A stretch of DNA of 64,000 bases from Pseudobdellovibrionaceae bacterium. Its GTDB lineage: Bacteria > Bdellovibrionota > Bdellovibrionia > Bdellovibrionales > UBA1609. Shown here in pieces: positions 8,031 to 16,500 of the stretch (the stretch's first letter is position 1; each line of letters starts with the position of its first letter). Location of the stretch: NCBI GenBank assembly GCA_020635075.1, contig JACKAM010000001.1, positions 1,922,001 to 1,986,000 on the forward strand, given 5' to 3'. Both the position numbers and the translations under genes were made by a program. Below the pieces are notes generated by a model. It was not told the DNA's origin and made no database searches. It was given only the letters and a program-made list of their open reading frames with translations.

Positions 8031-9316
8031 TAGAAGAACTGCTGCACGCCAAAGCTCACATTCATGTCGTCTTCTTTGCGCAGAGGCGAGGCGTAATCAA
8101 AACGCAGAACAAAGCGGTACACGCGGGGTAGGACCACTCGCAAGCCGACTCCTGCACTGGCCCCTTTAAGGGTGCCCAAAGTACGGAATTCTTCACCAGC
8201 ACTCAATGCATCGATAAAGGCGACAGACTGAACAATGTATTTGGGCCTATCCCACCACACCCATCTGAACTCGGAGTTGTTCAACAAATAGTAGCGACCC
8301 GCAAATCGGTCATTGCTAAATCCCCGAATACGATCCAGACCGCCCAGGTAATACCAGTACTGAAGAACCTGAGTCGTCGTTGTTCCCGAGAGATTGCGCT
8401 GGGCAAAGGTGCCTCGTCCCAGAAAAGACTTCTTGTATTCAAAAGCGATGTTGGTTTGGTGAAAATCCTTGATCCCATCCGATCGGGCGGCTCCATAACC
8501 ATATTCAAGATCCACCAGCAAACCGTCTTCCAGGTGGCCGTTGTAATCGATTTGCCCCCACTGAAGACCAATGGTGCTCAGCCACACGTCCGCATCGGGA
8601 GGTAGGGGTTTTGCGGCTAACAGCTGCTTAATCTCCGGATCGAGAAACTTGTCAGAAAAAGAATCCCGATTGAACTCAGTCCCGGCACGCAAGCTCCAAC
8701 TGTCGTTCATCAGCCAGGTGAGAGCCGTGTAGGCCCGGTCTCGACGATGAAGAAATCCAGTAATGGGAACGGCCTCATCCAAATCCTGGTTGTACTTGGT
8801 GCGCACCCGACTGGTGTTCCACAACTGCAGGTCCCAAACCAATCGTTTGTCGAACAGGCGCGGGTTCTTAAACCAGACCACACCTGAGTACACATCCTCA
8901 AGCTTGGATGCCTGAGCCCCGGCCTCTAAATACCGACCTCCAAGGTTTGAGTCATAAACTCCCACCGTGGTTTGGCTCACACCACCACCAGAGGCAATTT
9001 TGAATATGGGAATCGTGGTCCAACGTTCGTGAACCCAGATTTTGACTTTGACCCGATCATCGGCCAAACGACTCAATTTAGACTCAACCTGAGAAAAAAT
9101 GCGGATATTTCTCAGTCTCTGGACACGACTATTCAGAGCCTCCTCGCTGATGGAGTCCCCTTGGTTGATTCCCAGCTCACGCAGAATCACATCAGTGCCC
9201 GTGCGCTCATTACCTGAAATTTCAATACCATCAATCTTGAGCAGCTCTGCCGAGGCAACCAACACCAGACCAAAGGAGAAAAAAAGAAGAATTGTCGTTC
9301 TAAGAAGCAAAACCAC
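8030..9316 (-). CDS. Omp85-family outer-membrane protein with one POTRA domain
   Basis: About 428 residues. A signal peptide ends near VLVASA, then one POTRA-type domain (LKIDGIEISGNERTGTDVI and an IFSQVESKL segment) and a beta-barrel of about 300 residues with repeated aromatic strands and a C-terminal Phe (FGVQQFF), as in BamA/TamA relatives. The single POTRA and short barrel place it nearer to D15/ShlB-like or BamA-derived small translocases than to BamA itself. I prefer the GTG at 9316, which has GAGGGG seven bases upstream, over the TTG at 9331 that overlaps that site. Likely role: insertion or export of a partner across the outer membrane; the partner is unknown. Confidence 0.78.
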   Translation of the reverse strand: MVLLLRTTILLFFSFGLVLVASAELLKIDGIEISGNERTGTDVILRELGINQGDSISEEALNSRVQRLRNIRIFSQVESKLSRLADDRVKVKIWVHERWTTIPIFKIASGGGVSQTTVGVYDSNLGGRYLEAGAQASKLEDVYSGVVWFKNPRLFDKRLVWDLQLWNTSRVRTKYNQDLDEAVPITGFLHRRDRAYTALTWLMNDSWSLRAGTEFNRDSFSDKFLDPEIKQLLAAKPLPPDADVWLSTIGLQWGQIDYNGHLEDGLLVDLEYGYGAARSDGIKDFHQTNIAFEYKKSFLGRGTFAQRNLSGTTTTQVLQYWYYLGGLDRIRGFSNDRFAGRYYLLNNSEFRWVWWDRPKYIVQSVAFIDALSAGEEFRTLGTLKGASAGVGLRVVLPRVYRFVLRFDYASPLRKEDDMNVSFGVQQFF

Positions 9317-9427
9317 TAAACATCCCCTCAAGAAAGGTTCCAGGAAATACTACCGTTGGAATCTTCAAAAGTTACATATTTAACAACCTGTTCCGGCCGA
9401 TTTATCTTTGCACAGACTCAAGGGAAA

Positions 9428-9542
9428 GCTCCCAAAAGGTTCCAGGTCCTCAAGTGATATGCGCAGTTCCAAATTCGATCCCCTCTTGGGATTGAATTTG
9501 GAACTGCGCATATCACTTGAGGACCTGGAACCTTTTGGGAGC
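9428..9542. repeat. long inverted repeat (55-bp stem)
   Basis: Arms 9428-9482 and 9488-9542 pair over 55 bp with a single G-T wobble and a 5-nt loop. The outer part carries AAAAGGTTCCAGGTCCTCA. It ends one base before the stop codon of the acyl-CoA dehydrogenase. Its size and position resemble the family A repeats, but the inner sequence is different. Confidence 0.9.
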
Positions 9543-10742
9543 CTACTGGATCTCGGCGTTCTTGATGAGATCTCGGGTAATGTTTTTCTGGTGGGCTTCT
9601 AAAGTTCCCCCACCAATCTCCAGGAGCTTGGCGTCCCGCCACAGTCTTTCGACGATGTATTCACCGACGTAGCCGTAGCCACCCAAGACCTGTATCGCCC
9701 GATCGGCCACGTTTTTGCCCATGGTGGTCGCCACTAGCTTCACCCCGTCGCTGTCCAGCCGTTGACCGTGGGAGTTGATGTCCATCATGCGGGCGGTGTT
9801 GTACACATAGGTTTTAGCTGCCATGTAGTCGGCATAGGAATTACCAATGTGAGTTTGAATTTGACCAAAAAAGCTCAGTGGCTTACCAAAAGCCTCACGC
9901 TCTTGAGCGTATTTGTTCATGACCTGGAGACTGCGTCGGGCAATTCCCAAGCTCATCGCCGCCAGGGTCAACCGTTCGATTTCCAGATTCTTCATCATGT
10001 GAATCATGGAATCGCCCTCTTCACCGACCAAGGCCGACAGAGGCACCTTGCAATCTTGGAAAACCAGCTCGGCGGTGTTGGACCCACGCATTCCGGTTTT
10101 GTCTTTGATTTTTTGCCCCACTTCATATCCAGGGTGGGTTGGATCAACCAAAAAGGTCGACACCAAAGGGCGGCCATTCTTCTCACCTGTAATGGCATAG
10201 AGCAAAACCAAATCTGCCGGCGTGTTCTCTTCATCAATGGTGCCATTGGTGATCCACATCTTGCGGCCATTGATGATGTAATGATCGCCCTGGCGCACAG
10301 CTGTGGTCTTCATGCCCATCACATCTGTTCCCACGTGAGGTTCAGACATGGCCATACAGCCGACCCATTCGCCCGAACAAAGCTTGGGCAAATACTTTTG
10401 TTTTTGTTCGTGAGATCCGTTCTGGGCCAAGTTGTTCAAACAGAGCATGGCGTGGGCCAAATAGGCCAAGGCAAATCCGGGATCAGAAGCAGAAAGCTCT
10501 TCGTGCGCAATCACTGCGGCAATGGCATCTTGACCCGACCCACCGTACTCTTCTGGCACCGTAATTCCAAGTAGTCCCAGCTCACCTAATTTGCGAAACA
10601 AAGAAAGATTAAATCTTTCTGAGCGGTCAAACTCCAGAGCCTGGGGCTCCACTTCGGCTTCGACAAACTCACGCACCATCTGGCGGAGCATGCTGTGTTC
10701 TTCAGTGGGATTAAACAAATCAAACTTGGACAATTCAGCCAT
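9543..10742 (-). CDS. acyl-CoA dehydrogenase
   Basis: A 399-residue FAD enzyme that oxidises acyl-CoA to 2-enoyl-CoA and passes electrons to ETF. The FAD/substrate signature AMSEPHVGTDV, the WITNG segment and the C-terminal QVLGGYGYVGEY match the family. The Glu in LEIERL sits where isovaleryl-CoA and long-chain dehydrogenases carry the catalytic base, so a branched-chain (isovaleryl-CoA-like) substrate is plausible. The usual IGAGTSE near the end reads IGGGTLE here. ACGGAG precedes the ATG. It stands alone: no enoyl-CoA hydratase or ETF gene is adjacent. Confidence 0.92.
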   Translation of the reverse strand: MAELSKFDLFNPTEEHSMLRQMVREFVEAEVEPQALEFDRSERFNLSLFRKLGELGLLGITVPEEYGGSGQDAIAAVIAHEELSASDPGFALAYLAHAMLCLNNLAQNGSHEQKQKYLPKLCSGEWVGCMAMSEPHVGTDVMGMKTTAVRQGDHYIINGRKMWITNGTIDEENTPADLVLLYAITGEKNGRPLVSTFLVDPTHPGYEVGQKIKDKTGMRGSNTAELVFQDCKVPLSALVGEEGDSMIHMMKNLEIERLTLAAMSLGIARRSLQVMNKYAQEREAFGKPLSFFGQIQTHIGNSYADYMAAKTYVYNTARMMDINSHGQRLDSDGVKLVATTMGKNVADRAIQVLGGYGYVGEYIVERLWRDAKLLEIGGGTLEAHQKNITRDLIKNAEIQ

Positions 10743-10980
10743 GGTTCACTCCGTTTTTTTGAATGGAGCCATGCTAATGGTGACCCCCCAGAGGGTCAAC
10801 CCGAAAGGGCCCTAAATCCCTTGAATGAGGGCCTAAATCAGGATCGGATTGATCAAGATCGTGACAATCCCCGCCAATTTAGGTCACTTGTGGCCCCGCC
10901 CTACCCTCATTCCCCACTCATTTCGCCCCCAAGGGCCTCCCCCTTGCAGCAGAGCAACACATAATCTGAAGGAGTTCAGG

Positions 10981-11649
10981 ATGAATTTGAAGAGACTTTT
11001 TTTGACCGGATTGATTTTGGCCCTCTCCCCTCTGGCTTCAGCCGCTGAGGATCAAGGCCTTGCTTCTTTGTTTTCGACCATGGAAAAGATGGTGGGAGAA
11101 TTTAAACCCCACTCGGTGATGATTGTATCTGGAGCCACCCGTGAATCACGCCCCCCTTTCAGCCCAGATCCTTTTATTCTGAGCAAAAAGGCCGAGGGTC
11201 ACTTTGTTGCCGACCGTCCTTCCCAGGATGGCACTCCCCTGACTTTGGACTTTCGCAAAAACGTTGATGGCAAAGGATTAACCTATACAACCGACATTAA
11301 GGACAAGCCTGAAGCCTCTTGGCGAACCCCGACCCAGCTGATTCCAGGCCAGAATGCTTTTTCCTACTACAATGAAACCAAAGAATACTGGAAGGCTTCG
11401 TCCCCTGCCGATGGAAAAGCACTTGCCGGCAGCAACCTTGAGTCCCGAGTGAAAATGCTCGCCGGCCTGGGAATGGCAATTGGTGTGGACTTTTCCCCTT
11501 ACAAAGACGGCGGAGTCGCCTTGGCCCCCGAGACCGTGATCTTCGACAGTGAACGCGACATCATCGTCTTCACCGCCGGCCTCGTCGACGCCAAAACCAA
11601 CGCCATCTTGGTGCAGATCTACTCCTTCTACGTCAAATCTCCGCAGTAA
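10981..11649 (+). CDS. exported protein of unknown function
   Basis: The ATG at 10981 has AAGGAG upstream and opens a standard Sec signal peptide (LILALSPLASAA), so I reject the longer frame from 10849. The mature protein of about 200 residues has no Cys, is rich in charged and Pro residues, and contains alternating beta-type segments (DIIVFTAGLVDAKTNAILVQIYSFYV at the end, in two runs). No known family is evident. It is probably periplasmic and monocistronic, followed by a strong hairpin at 11689-11723. Confidence 0.7.
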   Translation: MNLKRLFLTGLILALSPLASAAEDQGLASLFSTMEKMVGEFKPHSVMIVSGATRESRPPFSPDPFILSKKAEGHFVADRPSQDGTPLTLDFRKNVDGKGLTYTTDIKDKPEASWRTPTQLIPGQNAFSYYNETKEYWKASSPADGKALAGSNLESRVKMLAGLGMAIGVDFSPYKDGGVALAPETVIFDSERDIIVFTAGLVDAKTNAILVQIYSFYVKSPQ

Positions 11650-11688
11650 GCTTCGCTCAGATATCGGACCTCACTGTGACGTGCCAAT

Positions 11689-11723
11689 CTACTTTTTTGG
11701 ATGCACTGAATCCAAAAAAGTAG
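11689..11723. terminator. A/T-tract hairpin terminator
   Basis: CTACTTTTTTGGAT and ATCCAAAAAAGTAG form a 14-bp perfect stem around a 7-nt loop. The T-run within the arm makes it usable as a terminator in either direction, between the exported-protein gene and the cassette relic on the other strand. Confidence 0.7.
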
Positions 11724-11732
11724 ATAGGCTCG

Positions 11733-11799
11733 TCATCTAGCGAACCTTGTCATCTGCCGAGTGGGCTGGGAACATCGCCTGATCCCAAACTTTAAAGTG
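11733..11799 (-). pseudogene. decayed third copy of the peptidase C-terminal segment
   Basis: The minus strand here reads in frame QPTRQMTRFA and then stops. That decapeptide is the start of the duplicated segment found in the giant protein and in the fragment at 12444-12924. At the DNA level 11738-11766 matches 12800-12828 with two differences. Codons just upstream (GIRRCSQ) may correspond to the parent WRQRC region. Nothing downstream of the stop is left of the domain. Confidence 0.65.
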
Positions 11800-11827
11800 A
11801 ACAGACATCAGGACATGGCAAAAGAAT

Positions 11828-12433
11828 TCAAAGGATCGGATCTTCTCCGTGTGTGGACAACTCATCATTCCGTCGGCCGGTGTCGTCTATGATCCGACCA
11901 ACATACACTTTCTGACCTTTCAAATAGTCCGTCCCAGCCAGGTCGTCTCCTAACTCTACAGCATACAAGCGCAGTTTCCTGTTTTCGTCTTTTTCAAACA
12001 GCAATTTGGAATTTGCTGGCCAAGTATAACCTCGGACCTTCACCGCCTTGGCAATCACTATCGACCTCAGCTCATTGCTCTGACTCTCCCAAAACGATAT
12101 CGTCGTCCCCGCCGCCGCCTCATATTCTCCCACCTTGCAGCCGGGGGATTTGGTGTCGATGTAATAAATCTCCTTGCCTGTTATGCGAACCGTAGATCCT
12201 GAACAAACAACGATCTGGAGATCACCTCTTTTCAGCTTAATCTCTCGCTTGGCAACTGCCTCTATCCGCCGATGATCCCCATGTATGACGTTAAGATCCT
12301 CTTTTTTGAACTGGTTGTCCCAGTACTTTTTGCTAAAGGGACCTATATCATACTCAGACTTGCTGAAGGCTACGCTAGGGTACATAGCCGCCAAAAAACA
12401 AAAGATTGAGAGTCCCATACTCAATTCTCTCAT
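11828..12433 (-). CDS. small secreted partner protein B (paralogue of 12925-13539)
   Basis: 201 residues with an N-terminal signal peptide (FCFLAAMYPSVAFS). It shares with its paralogue the core TKSPGCKVG(E/D)YEAAAGTT, a WPANSKLLF segment, a KG(Q/D)KVY(V/I)G segment and the C-terminal GEDP, so the two are clearly homologous though divergent. GAGGAAG precedes the ATG, and the upstream duplicated fragment ends 10 nt before it. The predicted protein is mainly beta and periplasmic. Function is unknown; its repeated position right after a peptidase C-terminus suggests a dedicated partner, for example an inhibitor or chaperone. Confidence 0.75.
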   Translation of the reverse strand: MRELSMGLSIFCFLAAMYPSVAFSKSEYDIGPFSKKYWDNQFKKEDLNVIHGDHRRIEAVAKREIKLKRGDLQIVVCSGSTVRITGKEIYYIDTKSPGCKVGEYEAAAGTTISFWESQSNELRSIVIAKAVKVRGYTWPANSKLLFEKDENRKLRLYAVELGDDLAGTDYLKGQKVYVGRIIDDTGRRNDELSTHGEDPIL

Positions 12434-12443
12434 TAATGCTTCC

Positions 12444-12924
12444 TCAATCCGCCGGCTTCACATGAAAGTGACCAAAGTGACTTGTGTTTCTATGATTAAA
12501 CTCTATCGAAGACAAATCACACAAGAGCTCGTCCTTCTGATTGATAAAATGCCGACACTGCCCAATCTCCACCCCATCGGGCCCCAAGATCGCCTCACCA
12601 TCCGGCCACGTCCCAAATATCAAAGCTGTCATGTGCCACCTACTATAACGATCTCTCTGCACTTGACTCGGATTCGTCATGACATCCTCAATCCCAGGAA
12701 AATTCCACGTCGCCCCTTGGCCTGACGACATCAAATAATCAAAGCCATCGGTGTTCTTCGTCAGCCAATCAAAGGCCTTCCTATTAATTAAAACCCATTT
12801 AGCAAACCTTGTCATCTGCCGGGTGGGCTTGTGATCCGTGCGATCAGCCCACATCCTGTAATCTGAGGCTAAATGGATGAGACCTTCATCAGAGATGAGG
12901 GGGCGGTCGTTGAAACAGGGCTCG
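12444..12924 (-). pseudogene. duplicated C-terminal fragment of the giant peptidase
   Basis: This frame encodes, from KPTRQMTRFAKW to the end (HFGHFHVKPAD), a near copy of the last ~130 residues of the giant protein, including the RWHMTAL segment and the terminal HxH motif. It lacks the first metal-binding motif (HxxxxxxD), so it cannot be a complete enzyme. DNA identity with 13735-13927 is very high over about 190 bp. Upstream of the match, weaker similarity runs back to the end of the small gene before it. There is no convincing start codon or signal peptide, so I call it a silent cassette or remnant. Confidence 0.75.
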
Positions 12925-13539
12925 CTAACAAGTCGGATCTTCTCCCGACAATGACAACTCATCCGACATCTTGTCGTCTTCCTCCATGATTGATCCAATA
13001 TAGACCTTGTCACCTTTTTTATAAGGAGTTCCCTTCAAATCTTCCCCCAAAACCACTGCATACACAAAAATATCTCCGCCATCCTTAAAATAGAATAGCA
13101 GCTTTGAGTTTGCTGGCCACTCTCGGCCACGTGCCTTGACCGGCTTCGCCGTCACAATCGACGTCAAAAAGTTGGACTGGCCTGCTGAAAACGTAATCGT
13201 CGTCCCCGCCGCCGCCTCATAATCTCCCACCTTACAGCCGGGGGATTTGGTGTTGATTTCAGAAATCTGAGAACCGTAGAACTCTACTATCGAATCTTTA
13301 CAAAATACTAATTTGGTCTCTCGATGTTGGAAATCCATTTTTTGCAGAAACCTTAATACGAATCGACGGATTCCTCCCTCTTTAACTTCAACACTATCTG
13401 CAGAGAGCTTTCCCGACAAAAAATCCCTATTAAAAACCCGGAATTTCTCGATTAACCCGTCTTGATCGGCTCCCTCAGCTACCAGTCCTACGAGCATAAT
13501 ATAAACCACTAACTGACATGCCTGAATCATCTTTCTCAT
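12925..13539 (-). CDS. small secreted partner protein A
   Basis: 204 residues. An N-terminal hydrophobic segment (LVVYIMLVGLVAEGA) looks like a Sec signal, followed by a divergent ~60-residue region and a conserved C-terminal half shared with the paralogue at 11828-12433 (CKVGDYEAAAGTT, WPANSKLLF, GDKVYIGS). Its ATG overlaps the stop codon of the giant peptidase gene (ATGA), so the two are translationally coupled and probably act together in the cell envelope. It has no match to a family I know. The divergent N-terminal half against a constant C-terminal half is notable. Confidence 0.75.
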   Translation of the reverse strand: MRKMIQACQLVVYIMLVGLVAEGADQDGLIEKFRVFNRDFLSGKLSADSVEVKEGGIRRFVLRFLQKMDFQHRETKLVFCKDSIVEFYGSQISEINTKSPGCKVGDYEAAAGTTITFSAGQSNFLTSIVTAKPVKARGREWPANSKLLFYFKDGGDIFVYAVVLGEDLKGTPYKKGDKVYIGSIMEEDDKMSDELSLSGEDPTC

Positions 13540-16500
13540 TTGCTCTTCGCCTCCTTGGGTAGGACGTGGAAGTGCCCTAAGTGATCTGTCCGGTTAAACA
13601 GTCGGATTGATGTAAGATCGCAGTCTAGTTCTTTGTCGTTGATTTCACCATGCCGACACTCCCCAATCTCCACCTCATCTGGCCCCAAGATCGGCTCACC
13701 ATCCGGCCACGTCCCGAAAACCAAAGCTGTCATGTGCCACCTCGAATATCGATCTCTCTGCACTTGACTCGGATTCGTCATCACATCCTCAATCCCAGGA
13801 AAATTCCACGTCGCCCCTTGGCCTGACGACATCAAATAATCAAAGCCATCCGTATTCTTCGTCAACCAATCAAAGGCCTTCCTATTAATTAAAACCCATT
13901 TAGCAAACCTTGTCATCTGCCGGGTGGGTTTTGAACCCACACACTGGACAGATGTCTCACCATGGGATCTGCAGCGCTGTCTCCACTCCAAATAGTCAAC
14001 TACGTCTAATAGCTTTAGAATTCCATCCACCCTTTCAGATCGGGAGAACACTTTCGTACACGCATCGTCGAATGCACCCCTTAGTCCAGGTATGTAATAG
14101 GGCGCATCCTCAGTGACCTCATTGCTTGGTATTAAAAATTGGCCAACTCCAGGAAACCCCTCATCGCGGGGACAGGTCGCATCATAAAGATAAAAGCCTC
14201 CAAAGAACTTGATATCTAAAGCGTCTCCTCGATGGTGCTCTTTGTGAGGAGGGAACTTCCCCCCAAACGGCAGACCCGCATCGTTAGCGTGGAGGGACAT
14301 GGATGTAGGCGCCACCCCAGTTGAACTCAAGCTCGGATAGGTTCCAAGGTTATCAGGCAACCTAAGGTCTTCTGCCAGAGTCGTGTTAAAATTCCTATGA
14401 AGGGTTTCAATCAGACTGTACAAATTCTTCTGAGCAAACATGGAGACTGTGTTGCCGTACATGGGAACCGCAAGGCGTTTGCCGTCATAAAGAGGCGTTA
14501 CCTGTATCGTTCGTTTGGCTGAGAAGCCCCCTATCTCCTGACCCCCTAAGCCAATGCGCTTACCCGATAATTCAAACACCAGATCGATGTTTCCCTGTGC
14601 GGCGTTTTGGACGAAATTACTGCCAAAGATTTCCTCAATCTTGTTAATCTCTAAGAAAACGTCCGCTGGATTGTAGTAGGTAAAACTTGAATAATAATTC
14701 TGCCGAAAATTGGTCCTCTCATCCAAAACAGCCCCCCACTTGTCGAGAATTCGCGCTCGATCAAGGAAGATGGAGTGGCTCGCGGGACTAGGTACGATGC
14801 GAAATGACACACTCCATGGTCGCTTAGGACTGTAGGAGTTATAGGGATTTCTGAAGATGCCAGTCGCTTGCGCATCAACAGACATCGGCAAAAAGTGGGT
14901 GGGCGGGTAATTTAAAATCCCTTTGGCATAATCGTTGTTGACCATACCACTCGCAACCCCAGCAATAAAGGGCTCTGCCTCTTGATCGTAGGCACACCCA
15001 GCGTAAAGAGTAGTGGCGTTAGGCCCTGGAGCTCTGAAATCAACTCTCGAAATGACGACCTCGTCATAGGATTGAATTGCGGTGAATATCTGCAAAGGCA
15101 AGGGCAACGATTTAAAAATTGGATATTCTGAGTCAACGGCCCGCATTGTCTGAGGATAGATTTTGAAGGGAACGGCAATTCCGTCAACCCGCTTTAGAAC
15201 ACCCCCTACTGTTTTCATGTAATCGACAAAAACCACAATAGAAACACTTGAAATCGGTGTGTCGTCAGGAATTTTAATCGGAGGTAAATTGGAAGTATCC
15301 CCCAAATAGGGATCGACGGGATAGCCGAGAGGCTTAGACAGGTTCTCAGCTCTCCTTGTCAATTCCGCCACCTTTTCAGCATAACCCCGAGAAACATCAA
15401 CGAGGGCATAGTAATCCGACATACAGACTTCGTACCCCTCTGTGCCAGGAGGGAGAAGAACGCATTCTCCATATTTTGTCTGCGCATCAGTATAGGCCTG
15501 GTATTCTTTCTGGCTCCAGTTATACACCTCCAGACTCAACTCATAACTCAGTTGCTTTGCCCGAGCTATTTTTTGCCTTTCCTCTAGATTCCAGGCTCGA
15601 TCAACCGCTGTGCAATGGATACTTCTGGGAGAGTTCTTCGTCAGCCGCACGGGCTGGTGAGGGCTGGTCGACCAAAAGGGCGTGGCGTAGGGCGAAAACA
15701 CTTCTGGATCAAGTCCTAATGGCGGAAGTGGCGGCGGATCCCAATAACCCCGCTGGGCCGACATCATCATCAGGCCCTGGCTCTGAATCTGAACACTCCA
15801 GTACAAGTTGTCTGGGCTTGATGGAAGTAACTTTACTTCAATACTCGAATCGGGCGAAACCTCAAAGCCCCCGTGAATGTAGCCATAGCTTGATTCTCCG
15901 ACGACAAGGTACTTTCCAGGCTCCAGATCTTCGATCACAACCGATTGACTAGAGCCAATCGTGTGGGTGGTTCGGCTGAGGTTTTCGTGGGCCAGAGTAA
16001 AACTAAGATCTGTCGCTCCTGAGGTAAACGTGACGGATGAGGCCAAGGTGATCGGTGCTGTGAATCCATGTCCAACAATACCTTCGCCAAGATCAGCACT
16101 GACGTAAATGCGAAAGGGCTTTTGTGTAGATGTAACCAGATCCCGAATGGTCTGGGCCTGAAGTTGAATCTGTCCAATGGGAGTCACAAGCATTTGTGCT
16201 GTGAGGTCAACGGGGTCCTGATCCAAGGACTCATCATAGAGGAGTTCAACTCTAAGATCTTGCAGGCTTTGGTTAAACTGCAGTTGCCCCGTCCCCTCAA
16301 AGACTGTCAACATCTGAGCAGATTTGGGGAGTTTGTTTTGTGGGGCTTCAAAGGCCAAAAGACACATGTTGCCCTCAAGATCATTCACGCAGGCCTCAAC
16401 GGGAACTTCCACTTGGTAGGCTTGAGTAGGCAATGGCTGACCATTATGAGTGGCAACAAGACTCACCGTGTGTGTCCCGGGGCGGGAGAATAGGTAATTG

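Noticed and set aside
9408..9602. 64-codon open frame on the plus strand
   Set aside because: It is produced by the 55-bp-stem palindrome and the antisense of the acyl-CoA dehydrogenase end.
10849..10980. N-terminal extension of the exported protein to 10849
   Set aside because: It would place 44 residues before a standard signal peptide that has its own ribosome-binding site at 10981.
12925..13013. N-terminal extension of the duplicated peptidase fragment
   Set aside because: These codons overlap the end of small gene A in another frame and match nothing in the parent protein.
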